The notes under the pieces were generated by a model, which saw only the letters and a list, made by a program, of their open reading frames with translations, made no database searches and was not told the DNA's origin. Both the position numbers and the translations under genes were made by a program. From CAZENU01 sp965222125 (GTDB taxonomy: Bacteria > Chloroflexota > Dehalococcoidia > Lucifugimonadales > CAZENU01), in the NCBI GenBank assembly GCA_965222125.1, contig CBDCTC010000001.1:1-64000 (forward strand): a stretch of DNA of 64,000 bases. The letters are read 5' to 3'. Positions 16,212 to 25,051 of the stretch are shown here, in pieces. Positions within the stretch are counted from its first letter, which is position 1; each line of letters opens with the position of its first letter.

Positions 16212-17816
16212 CTAGCCGCCTCCATAGGTGACCGCGAGTTCGACGTCGGTCAATATCAGGTCGGACGCCATCCGGGGGTTGCGCTCTTCCAGCACGACCT
16301 TTACTTCGTGGCGTCCCTTGGGCACTTCGAGCGGGTCGAGCGAAGACCTGAGCCAGACGGCTGACGACACGTCGTACAGGTCTGCGCCAAAGGGATTCGA
16401 CGCCGACCCGTCGTCGAGGTCGGTCTGATAAGTGACCTGGGCGTCGTCACGGCGCGCCCCGTCCCACAGCAGCCGCACCACGTCTCCCTTTACCCACTCT
16501 GACAGGCGCACTCGCAGCTCGATCCGCGCCGGCGCGTCTCGGGCGAAATCGTCGCCGACTTCCAGCGCCACGGTTGGCCCGTCGGCGGTCAACGTCGCCT
16601 TGAGCGGTACCGGCACCTCGCCCCATACGCGGTCGTTGCGGAGCGCGCCGCGCCACGGCCCCGCATCACGGAGATACCGGTGAGTGGCCGCGTAGATCTT
16701 GTCGGAGCGACGCAGCGTCTCGGCCGCTCCGATCCGCGTGAGGAGCTCGCGCCGCGAGTCGCCGTCGGCGTGCCAGTTGAACACGTAAACGCCGTCGGCG
16801 CCCGTCTCGTGGTACCGAGCGGCGGCGGCCCTGATCCGCCCGTAGTCCTTCGTCTTCCGGTCCTCTGGACCGACGAACGCCTCCCTGCCGTGCTCGCCGG
16901 AGCTGAACACGTCGATGCCGACGTCCAGGCCGGGATATATAGCCGTGTAATTGCGTTCGCACAACGCCAGATATGCCGCGGCGTCGATGGAAGGGTCCAT
17001 GCCGTAGCCGCCGGACGGCACGAGCAGGTCGACCAGGCCCTCGTCCACCCACGCGGGCACGTCGTAGCCGACGCCGCGCGAGACCTCCGGCGTTGGGGCG
17101 ACGCGCGCCGCCACGTAGAACGGCCTGCCCCGCCGCCCGCCGATCCGGCGGGCCGTTTCGCTCACGGCGCGCTGTACGTCGGTCAGGACGTACCTGAGAC
17201 GGTACGCCTCGTCCCGCGGAAGGTGGAACGCGTGCCGCTGCCAGTCGAGCTCCACGCCGTCCCAGTCGTAACGCTCGCACAGCTCCTTGACGTGGCCCAC
17301 CATGTGCTCTCGGACCTCCGGTACGGCGAAGTTCCGCGACAGGGCGAACCACTCCGATGTCCGCTCGCCGAGGAGCCATTCGGGATGCTCGACGCGCATC
17401 CGGGTCAGCTCCCCGTGATCGGACGACGCCATCTCGTCTGGCCTCATGCCGTCGAAATGGTTGTCGTTCATCCGCACCGACGCGTAGACGTGCAGGCCCA
17501 GCTCGTGGCCGCGTTCGACGATCGCCTGGATCGGGTCCTCGCCACGCTCCAGCATCGACCGCAGGTTCTCCGCGGCGGTGTACTCCCCGGCTGTGCCGTA
17601 TCTGCGGCCGTGGAAGTCGCCGACGAGCTCGAGGACGTCGCTCCGCCAGGTCGCGGCGTGAGTGCCCGTACACCAGAACAGGGCGCCAACCTGCGTGTCC
17701 CGAAGCGGCGCGTATACCTTCTCCAGGAGTTGGTCTATCGACTGCGGCACTTCGGAGTAGCCGTAGGGCGAGCCGTCCCAGTTGTAGATGATCCCGTAGC
17801 CGGGCGGTCTGGTCAT
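16212..17816 (-). CDS. TIM-barrel glycoside-hydrolase-like protein (GHL10/DUF187-like)
   Basis: About 534 residues. It begins MTRPPGYGIIYNWDGSPYGY, then has a barrel with HELGLHVYASVRMND, RYDWDGVELDWQRHAFH (acidic residues at a likely catalytic strand) and GADGVYVFNWHADG, and a C-terminal beta-sandwich of about 130 residues. This is the general layout of glycosyl-hydrolase-like barrels with a carbohydrate-binding tail. No secretion signal is seen. The ATG at 17816 has GGAGG 8 bases upstream; an upstream start at 17852 would overlap that site. It diverges from a similar gene at 17888. Its TAG stop is made by the CTAG at the IS border. Sugar specificity is unknown. Confidence 0.72.
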   Translation of the reverse strand: MTRPPGYGIIYNWDGSPYGYSEVPQSIDQLLEKVYAPLRDTQVGALFWCTGTHAATWRSDVLELVGDFHGRRYGTAGEYTAAENLRSMLERGEDPIQAIVERGHELGLHVYASVRMNDNHFDGMRPDEMASSDHGELTRMRVEHPEWLLGERTSEWFALSRNFAVPEVREHMVGHVKELCERYDWDGVELDWQRHAFHLPRDEAYRLRYVLTDVQRAVSETARRIGGRRGRPFYVAARVAPTPEVSRGVGYDVPAWVDEGLVDLLVPSGGYGMDPSIDAAAYLALCERNYTAIYPGLDVGIDVFSSGEHGREAFVGPEDRKTKDYGRIRAAAARYHETGADGVYVFNWHADGDSRRELLTRIGAAETLRRSDKIYAATHRYLRDAGPWRGALRNDRVWGEVPVPLKATLTADGPTVALEVGDDFARDAPARIELRVRLSEWVKGDVVRLLWDGARRDDAQVTYQTDLDDGSASNPFGADLYDVSSAVWLRSSLDPLEVPKGRHEVKVVLEERNPRMASDLILTDVELAVTYGGG

Positions 17817-17887
17817 CGCCTTCGCCTCCATGTAGTCTGGGCCGGCAGTCAATCGCCCCGGATCATATCAGAGGAGCGCGTCGACCT

Positions 17888-19471
17888 ATGGGCAAGCCGA
17901 GGATGATGTTCTACCACGATGGGCGACATAGCCACATCTACCGCTATGAGCCGCCGATGGCCCCGGAAGAGTACACGGCGATGGTCGACGAGCTGGCGGG
18001 CACGCCGGTCGACGCCATCATGCTATGCCTGGGCGAGGGCAGAACGATGCTTCACGACACCCGCGCCGGCGAGCTGTGGGGTCACAACGTCGACAAGTGG
18101 GACCCGAAGGACATCGGCAACCTCGTGTTCCAGCGCGCGCATCGCAACGCGCGGGGCCTGATCGACCGCGGGCACGACCCGCTGCGCATCTTGTGCGACC
18201 GCGCCCATGACCTCGGCATGGCCCTGTACGCCACCTTGATTCTACAGCGAGGCGGAGTGAATCACGCCGGGACGCGCTGCTCGGACTTCCGCCGGGACAA
18301 CCCGCATCTCGAGATAGGCGCCTGCGGCCGCCTCGGCCCCGACCACCCGGCGGTCGATCTCCTCGACTTCGCACACGAGGAGAGCCGCGAAGAGCGATTC
18401 GCGATTGTCGACGAGGTAATGGGCGACTACCCGGTCGACGGCTTCGAGTTGCACTTCAACGCAATGCCGTACTACTTTCACCCAGACGACGTCGAGGCGG
18501 GCCGTCGGATCATGACCGATTGGGTGGGCCGTGTCCACGAGACGGTCAAACGCCGCGGCGTCGACAAAGAGCTGGTGGTGCGCGTCCCCGACCGGCTCGA
18601 GGATTGCGTTGCCCGCGGTCTCGATCCCGAAGAGTGGGTCAGGCGAGGAATAGTTGACGTCATAGTTCCCGAGGCAATCGGCGAGAACTACCAGGTCAAG
18701 CCGATGGCCGACTACGGCGAGTTTCTGTGCCTCGTCAAGGGAAGGAGTTGCCGCGTCCACGGGACGATCAACAGCGAGGTGTCGTCCGATCGATTGGCAG
18801 ACGCGCCGGTGTCGATGATGCGGGCGATCGCGTGCAATCACTGGGCGCAGGGCGTCCACGGGCTGTACCTGTCGGAGTGGTTCAACCTGTGGCCGTACGA
18901 GGCGAGCGTATACGAGAAGCTGCGCGAGCTCCCGTATCCGGAGATAATGGCCGCCAAGGACAAGTTCTACCTGGTGCCGACGGAGGGCGCGGTTCCCCGA
19001 AGGTCTGGCACGCGACTGCCGAGGCGCTTGAAGACCGGCGAGCCGGTCGACGTCGCGTTGCGCATTGCGGACGATCTGCCCCGGTGGCACGCGAAGGGCC
19101 GGGTACATGAGGTGCTGCTGAGAGCCAGAGTAGTCGAGAGCACCGAGCTGGACCGGCTGGAGTTCCGGCTAAACGGCCGCCTGTTGCCGGACCACATGCT
19201 TCGGAAGATCAGCGAGGTCTACAAGATCAGCGGGCCGAGATACCGGGTGATGGGGGCCTACTGGTACGTGTTCAGGCTCGATCCCGGCCACTGGCCGGCC
19301 AACGGGGAAAACCTCCTCCGCGTCACGCTGAGCGAGCGCGACCCGGACGTTCTCGGCGACTCATGCGTGCTGCGGGACATCGAGTTGGAGGTCAAGTACC
19401 TGATGGGGCGGAGCTCCCCCAGGGGCTTCGTGGACCCCGATCTGGGCCCCTACGACCACTCCAATTCGTGA
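17888..19471 (+). CDS. TIM-barrel glycoside-hydrolase-like protein, paralogue of the divergent gene
   Basis: A 527-residue protein built like its divergent neighbour: an N-terminal barrel with HDLGMALYATLILQRGG, GDYPVDGFELHFNAMPYYF and QGVHGLYLSEWFNLWPYEA, then a C-terminal beta domain (VDVALRIADDLP and so on). It lacks a signal peptide. GAGGAG lies upstream of the ATG. The 71 bases between the two genes must hold both promoters. The two proteins are probably related enzymes of one glycan or polyhydroxy-compound pathway; the reaction is not identified. Confidence 0.72.
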   Translation: MGKPRMMFYHDGRHSHIYRYEPPMAPEEYTAMVDELAGTPVDAIMLCLGEGRTMLHDTRAGELWGHNVDKWDPKDIGNLVFQRAHRNARGLIDRGHDPLRILCDRAHDLGMALYATLILQRGGVNHAGTRCSDFRRDNPHLEIGACGRLGPDHPAVDLLDFAHEESREERFAIVDEVMGDYPVDGFELHFNAMPYYFHPDDVEAGRRIMTDWVGRVHETVKRRGVDKELVVRVPDRLEDCVARGLDPEEWVRRGIVDVIVPEAIGENYQVKPMADYGEFLCLVKGRSCRVHGTINSEVSSDRLADAPVSMMRAIACNHWAQGVHGLYLSEWFNLWPYEASVYEKLRELPYPEIMAAKDKFYLVPTEGAVPRRSGTRLPRRLKTGEPVDVALRIADDLPRWHAKGRVHEVLLRARVVESTELDRLEFRLNGRLLPDHMLRKISEVYKISGPRYRVMGAYWYVFRLDPGHWPANGENLLRVTLSERDPDVLGDSCVLRDIELEVKYLMGRSSPRGFVDPDLGPYDHSNS

Positions 19472-19569
19472 CGCGCGCGGAGGCGGGCAGGTTCGCAAGA
19501 CTGAGTTGTGCGGGCCCTTCGGATACACCCCGCCCAAAGCGGCCGGGCACTCAGCAACTGTCTCGGAAG

Positions 19570-19731
19570 TCAAGCGATTTGGGAGGCGTGGTGCTGGGTC
19601 GGGTCCCACCGAGCCTGGTCGCGCATCATGACATTGATGATCGTCAGCAGCTTCCTCATCGCTGCGGTTAGCGCTACCTTCTTCGCCTTGCCCGCCGCGC
19701 ACAGCCGGTCGATCCAGCTGAGTGTCGGTCT
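19570..19731 (-). pseudogene. C-terminal remnant of an IS110-family transposase
   Basis: The minus strand reads as about 53 residues: RPTLSWIDRLCAAGKAKKV, then ALTAAMRKLLTIINVMMRD and a TGA stop at 19570-19572. The RL..GK.KKVAL.A.MRKLL..N pattern is the conserved tail of IS110/IS902 transposases. A TGA lies just upstream in the frame and no DEDD catalytic domain is present, so only the tail survives. Confidence 0.7.
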
Positions 19732-19930
19732 TCAATGACCTGGGCGACATCGATCTGTCACGCCCCTGTACCCTAATTCACCCTACCCGATTTCAAGATA
19801 CAAGGGCGAACGGGCCGTGTGGGGACGGCCCCACCCCTACCAGGATTTCGATAACCACAGCACCGTCATGCCGAGAGCGGGAATCCACATAGAGCGGGCG
19901 GTGTTCCTCTCGGCAAGTCCGAACAGCCGT
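19732..19930. other. Intergenic stretch with two hairpins
   Basis: No gene. Bases 19869-19877 and 19907-19915 are a 9-bp inverted repeat 16 bases after the stop of the minus-strand SMP-30-like gene, and 19819-19824/19829-19834 form a tight GTGGGG/CCCCAC hairpin. Either could end that transcript, though neither is followed by a T run on the minus strand. Confidence 0.4.
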
Positions 19931-20632
19931 TTATCCCAGTGTGATCTTGACGACCCAGCCTGTCGTCGCGTCGCAGTAGAGCAGATCGTCGCCGAAGATC
20001 GACAGGCCGTGGGGCTCGGGCATTGCGTCGGGTATCTGGATTACGTCGAGCTCCCTGCCGGTGTCGATGTCCAGCTTGAGGATGCGCTTGGTCGAGCGGT
20101 GGGCCACCCACATTCCGTCGTCCACCCGGACGATGCCGTGAGTGCCGCCGCCCAGCGTGATCGGGAACGACCGTACGACCGACCAGTCGTCGGCTGCCAC
20201 CTGGCTGATCGTGTCGCTGTGTATCGTCGTCAGCCACAGCATGCCGTCCTCGAACCGGTCGTACTCGATGCCATGAGTGCCGCCGCCGCCCGGCAGCGGG
20301 AATCGGCCCAGCGTCGCGCCGGTGGCCGGGTCGGCCTTCACTATTTCGCCAGAGGCGGCGTCGGTCGGCCGCGGGGTTCTCCACCGCTCCCCCGGCCCGT
20401 TCGCGGCCAGCCACAGCGCGCCGCCGCCGTAGGTTATCCCGCTGGTCGTCGACGACTCCGTGGGCATGTGCCGCAGGATCCTGGTCGCGCCGTAGTCGTG
20501 CGGGTTGGCAGTCTCCACGAGAGCGACGCGGTCGGTTAGCTGGTCGACTATCCACAGGCCCTCGTTGGTAAGCTGCAGGCCGTTGGGGGCCGCGTATGGC
20601 GAGCGGAAGACTTTTTCGATGGTGGGGGACAT
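19931..20632 (-). CDS. SMP-30/NHL-type beta-propeller protein
   Basis: A 233-residue protein made of repeated strands with the propeller pattern G.LW....D.I......G. Examples are NEGLWIVDQLTDRVALVE, GGALWLAANG, DGMLWLTTIHSDTISQV, DDGMWVAHRSTKRILKLD and PHGLSIFGDDLLYCD. It resembles SMP-30/gluconolactonase and Vgb-like propellers. No signal peptide is seen, so it is probably cytosolic. GGAG lies about 8 bases before the ATG. It may be a lactonase acting with the sugar-type enzymes nearby, but catalytic metal ligands cannot be assigned by eye. Confidence 0.7.
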   Translation of the reverse strand: MSPTIEKVFRSPYAAPNGLQLTNEGLWIVDQLTDRVALVETANPHDYGATRILRHMPTESSTTSGITYGGGALWLAANGPGERWRTPRPTDAASGEIVKADPATGATLGRFPLPGGGGTHGIEYDRFEDGMLWLTTIHSDTISQVAADDWSVVRSFPITLGGGTHGIVRVDDGMWVAHRSTKRILKLDIDTGRELDVIQIPDAMPEPHGLSIFGDDLLYCDATTGWVVKITLG

Positions 20633-20717
20633 TACTTCTCCTTCGGGAGCCGTCCAATCTGGGGGGCGACGCCGAGTCTATACCGCACACCCGAGGCCGT
20701 CAACGCGCTGCCGGCAG

Positions 20718-20763
20718 CTTGACACGTACGTGCGGGGAAACTTGACACGTAGGTGCGGGGAAA
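20718..20763 (+). repeat. 23-bp direct tandem repeat with TTGACA
   Basis: Two adjacent copies (20718-20740 and 20741-20763) differ at one base. Each starts CTTGACACGTA and ends GTGCGGGGAAA. They sit directly before the peptidase gene. Each contains TTGACA and a near-palindromic ACGTACGT, so they may be operator or promoter repeats; the second copy overlaps the earliest possible start codon. Confidence 0.6.
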
Positions 20764-21892
20764 TAAGAATATGCCGGCAACGCCACATATTCGACGTCTG
20801 GAGAAGCGCATGATCAACCGCGACCGAATGGTGCAGACCTTCTGCGAGCTGGTTACGATCGACAGTCCGTCGGGGGAAGAGGCCGCCGTCGCGGAGTACC
20901 TTGTTGCCCGGCTCGGCTCGCTCGGACTGCAGGTCATGCGGGACGACTACGGCAACGTGATTGCGAGCGAGGGACGCGACAATCCCTTCATGCTGTCCGC
21001 CCATATGGACACGGTGGAGCCCGGCCGCGGGATCAAGCCGATTGTCGCGGACGACCGCATCTCCTCGGACGGCACCACAATACTGGGCGGGGACTGCAAG
21101 GCCGGCCTGACCGCGATCCTGGAGGCGCTGGACTCGATACATGAGGACGGCGCGGGACACATCCCCATTGAGGTCGTGTGCACGCGTGAGGAGGAGACCG
21201 GGCTGGTCGGCGCCCGGAACCTCGACTTCCCCGCGATCCGGTCGAAGGAGGCTATAGTCTTCGACGGCGAGGGCCCGGCGAACCAGATAACCTGGTCGAG
21301 CCCGACCTACATCGGATTCGACGTGCATATCACGGGCCGGGCCGCCCACGCGGGCATAGACCCCGAGAGAGGGCTGTCAGCCATCCGGGTGGCGGCCGAT
21401 CTGATCTCCCGTCTGCCGCAGGGAAGGCTCGACTCGGACACGACCTTCAACATAGGGACGATCGAGGGCGGCAACGTGAGGAACTCCGTCCCGGAGAACG
21501 CGTCGCTGAGGGGCGAGTTTCGCAGCACGAACCTGGAGACCCTCGACGAGGTGAGCGTGAGGCTCTCGGAAGCGCTCGACGAGGTCAGGAACGGGTTCCC
21601 CGAGGCCGACGTGCAGGCGCACATCGAGACCAGCTTCGAGACGTATACCCTGGACGAGGACGACCCGGCGACCAGAAGGATCAAGGCGGCGTTGGTCGAC
21701 CTCGGCATGGAGCCGACCGCGAAGGCGTCGGGCGGCGGCACCGACGGAAACGTCTTCCGCACCAAGGGCATCAGCGCCGTCGCGGTGGGGATGGCGGACT
21801 ACAATTTCCACACCGTGCGCGAATACGTGAGCATCCCGGAGCTGATGGACGCGGCCCACCTGTGCGAGAAGCTCGTCAGGGTGTCGGGCTAG
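20753..21892 (+). CDS. M20-family metallopeptidase
   Basis: Up to 379 residues. Metal ligands of the M20/ArgE-DapE-carboxypeptidase G2 clan are visible: His and Asp in LSAHMDTVEPG, bridging Asp in LGGDCKAGL, catalytic Glu-Glu in REEETGLVGA, Asp in VFDGEG and a late His in YNFHTVREYV. The dimerisation domain is in the middle (FDVHITGRAAHAGI). The start is unclear: ATGs at 20753, 20771 and 20810 are all in frame. The one at 20810 (MINRDRMVQTF) has GGAG upstream and matches family starts best. LarA follows after four bases, so the two form an operon. Confidence 0.85.
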   Translation: MRGNKNMPATPHIRRLEKRMINRDRMVQTFCELVTIDSPSGEEAAVAEYLVARLGSLGLQVMRDDYGNVIASEGRDNPFMLSAHMDTVEPGRGIKPIVADDRISSDGTTILGGDCKAGLTAILEALDSIHEDGAGHIPIEVVCTREEETGLVGARNLDFPAIRSKEAIVFDGEGPANQITWSSPTYIGFDVHITGRAAHAGIDPERGLSAIRVAADLISRLPQGRLDSDTTFNIGTIEGGNVRNSVPENASLRGEFRSTNLETLDEVSVRLSEALDEVRNGFPEADVQAHIETSFETYTLDEDDPATRRIKAALVDLGMEPTAKASGGGTDGNVFRTKGISAVAVGMADYNFHTVREYVSIPELMDAAHLCEKLVRVSG

Positions 21893-21896
21893 CCGG

Positions 21897-23162
21897 ATGC
21901 GGGTCGAACTCGCCTACGGCAAGACCGGGCTCACGGTAGACCTGCCGGACGACCGGACGACGGTCATCGAGCCGACGTACCTTCCGTCGCTGGCCGATCC
22001 GAGGGGCGCGCTGATCGCCGCCCTGCGGAACCCGATCGACACGCCGCCTCTGCGCCGCCTGGTAAAACGAGACCAGTCGGTCGCCGTCTCGGTCTGCGAC
22101 ATCACCCGCCCGATGCCGTCCGCCACCGTGCTGCCGGTGGTGCTCGGCGAGCTCGCTCACGTGCCGAGGGACCAGGTGACCGTACTGGTCGCGACGGGGA
22201 CGCACCGGGGCAACTCCAAAGAGGAGCTCGAGGCGATGCTGGGCCGCGACGTCGTTCGCGACTACCGGGTCATAAACCACGACGCGTTCGACCGGGCCGG
22301 TCTGGCCGACGTGGGCCACACGTCGAACGGTATACCGGTCGCCCTGAACCGAATCTGGACCGACAGCGACGTGAGGATCACGACCGGGTTTGTCGAGCCG
22401 CACTTCTTCGCGGGATTCAGCGGCGGGCCCAAGATGATCGCCCCAGGGCTCGCGGGCATCGACACCGTGATGGAGCTGCACAACGCGGAGATGGTCGGCC
22501 ACCCGAGGGCCGTCTGGGGCGTAACCGAGGGGAACCCGGTGCACGACGCGATCCGCGAGTGCGCCCGGATGGCCAAGGCCGATTTCAGCGTGGACGTGAC
22601 GATCAACCGCAACCACGGCATCACCACGGCGTACGCGGGCGAGCTGTTCGTCGTCCATCGCGCCGCGTGCCAGGCCGCGAAACGGACCGCGATGCGGCGG
22701 GTCGACAGGCGGTTCGACGTGGTGCTGACTACGAACAGCGGGTACCCGCTCGATCTGAACCTCTACCAGTCGGTCAAGGGGATGGCGGCCGGCGCCCAGG
22801 TGGTCAGGGACGGCGGCGCGATAATCTGCGCGGCAGAGTGCAGCGACGGCGTTCCGGAGCACGGGGAGTACAAGCGGCTGCTGACGATGCGCGAAAGCCC
22901 GCGGGAGCTGCTGGAGATGGTCAACGAGCCCGGATTCAGCCGCCACGACCAGTGGCAGATACAGCTCCAGGCGCAGATACAGCTTCGGGCGCGCGTGCTG
23001 CTGAAGTCCGGCTACCTGACGGACGATCAGGTCCGGGCCGCGCACCTGGAGCCGGTCGACGACGTGGAGAAGGCGACCGCGGACTGCCTCGCGAGCTACG
23101 GCGCAGACGCGGAGGTCTGCGTGTTCCCCGAGGGGCCTCAGACTATCCCATACGTCGAGTGA
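21897..23162 (+). CDS. larA: LarA-like nickel-dependent lactate racemase family protein
   Basis: A 421-residue protein. Typical LarA segments are SVCDITRPMPS, VATGTHRGNSKEELEAMLG, GFVEPHFFAGFSGGPKMIAP and YTLD-like strands at the end. The conserved His residues that hold the Ni-pincer nucleotide appear in the TGTHRG and VEPHFFAG segments. Related proteins racemise lactate or other 2-hydroxy acids; many relatives act on different hydroxy acids. No larB, larC or larE is nearby, so cofactor supply must come from elsewhere. It is translationally close to the M20 peptidase (four-base gap). Confidence 0.85.
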   Translation: MRVELAYGKTGLTVDLPDDRTTVIEPTYLPSLADPRGALIAALRNPIDTPPLRRLVKRDQSVAVSVCDITRPMPSATVLPVVLGELAHVPRDQVTVLVATGTHRGNSKEELEAMLGRDVVRDYRVINHDAFDRAGLADVGHTSNGIPVALNRIWTDSDVRITTGFVEPHFFAGFSGGPKMIAPGLAGIDTVMELHNAEMVGHPRAVWGVTEGNPVHDAIRECARMAKADFSVDVTINRNHGITTAYAGELFVVHRAACQAAKRTAMRRVDRRFDVVLTTNSGYPLDLNLYQSVKGMAAGAQVVRDGGAIICAAECSDGVPEHGEYKRLLTMRESPRELLEMVNEPGFSRHDQWQIQLQAQIQLRARVLLKSGYLTDDQVRAAHLEPVDDVEKATADCLASYGADAEVCVFPEGPQTIPYVE

Positions 23163-23190
23163 CCGGCCGACGCCGAGTCGTGGGCCGAGG

Positions 23191-23813
23191 TTACTCTGGT
23201 ACCGGACGATTCGAGAAGTCCAAAGGTTTCTCGAATCGCGGTGAAGCGATTGGCTGTCCTGGCGCCGGGGGCTCTAGGAACGTGACGCTGTCGTAAAAGT
23301 CGTCGAGCGCAATGAAGACGCCCTCTTCCTCTGCCCATTCGCGCATCCGACGATTGCAACTATGGCGCCACGATATCACCTCGACTCGCCATCCCCTGCT
23401 GCGCATGCGCTGCATGTCGGCGTGAAAACCGACGCCATCGGCAAAGCCGCTGCCGTCACCGGTGAGCAGCACGACAATACCGGGTTTCCCTTTGTAGTCG
23501 AACGCATCCCGCAACATCGCCGTCTGTAGCCACTGATCTACGCCCTGTTCCCGGCCTTGAAGCGCCCCACGCTCCAGCAAATGGACCGTGCCCCTTCGTT
23601 CTCTAGACGGTTCCACACGTGCCGCAACTCAGGAGGAATGGAGCCGACGGCGATGGCGTGCTCGATCTCCCGCCCGGCCCGCGCCAACTCCAGGAGCTGC
23701 CGGAATTGCAGCCGGACACGGTACCGGGCTGAATCACCTTCTCGCTCGGCGGCAACTTGCTGGGCGCTGATGAAGATGTTGGAATTGTCCCAATAGACGA
23801 AGACGTTATTCAT
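23191..23813 (-). pseudogene. NYN-domain (LabA/DUF88-like) protein, broken by a one-base deletion
   Basis: It starts at 23813 as MNNVFVYWDNSNIF (Asp9, first acidic residue of the NYN/PIN-like nuclease site). It runs to the motif HVWNRLENEGA near 23590 and then must change frame to continue TVHLLERGALQGREQGVDQW and LLTGDGSGFADGVGFH (second acidic cluster) to the stop at 23191. Loss of one base in the ggggcacgg context explains it. Rejoined it is about 206 residues, normal for the family, which includes RNases and RNA-binding proteins. The rest of the frame is clean, so a sequencing error is possible. Confidence 0.78.
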
Positions 23814-24013
23814 GGTGTACTACTTCCACAATGTGTGCTGTTCCATTCGCGTTGTAAGCAGTCCCGCTGTCACGAAACTACCGATAGACATGCGTTTGGA
23901 ACATTCCTAGCAAATATACACCGGAGATTCGACGGGACTGTCACAGGACATGCCTCTTGCGCGTAGTTGGGAACCCGATGCCGACGTCGACCGTCGCTCT
24001 CAGCGTGAGAGAT

Positions 24014-25051
24014 CTAGGGCCAGCGGAGCTGGGCGTTGTCGTAGACCTCCCGAAGGAACCGGTCGGTGAACCCCGTCCTGAAGTCGTAGGGGGCCGGCAG
24101 AGCTTCGAACTCGAGCAGATGGTCGTACAGCGCCTGCCACTGCTCATCGGTCATCCAGCCGACGCCGTTACGCACCGTCGCAGGGCCCACGGCGTCCTGC
24201 AGCTCTACTCCGAGCATGAAGCGCTGGTGCTCCCGGTCTTCCTCGGGCGCGAACTTCAGCACGATGTCGAGCGTCTCCTCGAGGTTGGCGCCGTCCAGCG
24301 CGAACGCGACGCCCTTGAGCGTGGCCTTGAGGAACTTTTCCACGACCTCGGGCCGCGCGTCGGCGGTCTTCTGCTGGGTGATGTAGGTCAGGCCCAGGCT
24401 TGGTACCCCGTGGTCCTCCGGGTTCCACATCGTGACTTCGAAGCCGCCACCCGGAAGGTTGCGGATGATGTTCGGCTCGTTGGCCCTGAATACCGCGAGG
24501 ACGTCCACCTTGCCCTCGGTCAGGACCCGCGGATCGAATCCCGCGTTGACCTCGGTGATATTGGACCTGTCGACGCCGTTGGCCTTCAGCATCGCCAGAT
24601 AGTCGGGAGGTACTGCGATCTTGTATCCGAAGGTCTTGCCCTCCCAGTCCTGGAGCGTGTCGATCCCGGAGTCCTTCAGGGCTATGTACGACTGCTGGCC
24701 GCGCTGACCGAAGAGTGCGAAGGCGACGATCGGGACGTCCGGCTCGGCCCGCCGCTTGAGCACGGACGCGGCGGCTGCGGTCGTGAAGTCGACGTCGCCG
24801 CTCAGCAGCAGCTGCAGGTGCCCGCCGCGCGGCGCGTGCCTGATCTCGACGTCCAGTCCCTGCTCCGCGAAGTATCCCTTCTCCTGCGCCACGTAGGCGG
24901 CCACGAAGGGCAGGTTCGCCTGGGGCTTGAATCCTGCCATGAAGACGACCTTGTCCGGCTCGTCTCGGCAGGCGGCCGCGGACAGCAGCGCCACGGCGCA
25001 GATCACGCCCGCGGCCAGCGCGGCGAGGCCGAAGCGTCCAACGGGTCTCAT
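24014..25051 (-). CDS. ABC transporter substrate-binding lipoprotein, NMT1/THI5-like
   Basis: About 345 residues. The signal segment GLAALAAGVICAVALLSAAAC ends in a lipobox Cys. The mature protein has the SsuA/THI5 pattern: FKPQANLPFVAAYVAQEKGYF, GLDVEIRHAPRGG and GDVDFTTAAAASVLKR. Relatives bind pyrimidines (HMP/thiamine precursors), nitrate, taurine or sulfonates. The ATG at 25051 overlaps the permease TGA (ATGA), so it is last in a minus-strand operon ATPase-permease-binding protein. The THI5-like character makes a thiamine-pyrimidine precursor a fair guess, but no thi gene or TPP riboswitch was seen. Confidence 0.85.
   Translation of the reverse strand: MRPVGRFGLAALAAGVICAVALLSAAACRDEPDKVVFMAGFKPQANLPFVAAYVAQEKGYFAEQGLDVEIRHAPRGGHLQLLLSGDVDFTTAAAASVLKRRAEPDVPIVAFALFGQRGQQSYIALKDSGIDTLQDWEGKTFGYKIAVPPDYLAMLKANGVDRSNITEVNAGFDPRVLTEGKVDVLAVFRANEPNIIRNLPGGGFEVTMWNPEDHGVPSLGLTYITQQKTADARPEVVEKFLKATLKGVAFALDGANLEETLDIVLKFAPEEDREHQRFMLGVELQDAVGPATVRNGVGWMTDEQWQALYDHLLEFEALPAPYDFRTGFTDRFLREVYDNAQLRWP

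Noticed and set aside
21876..23045. Minus-strand ORF of 389 residues
   Set aside because: Mirror of larA.
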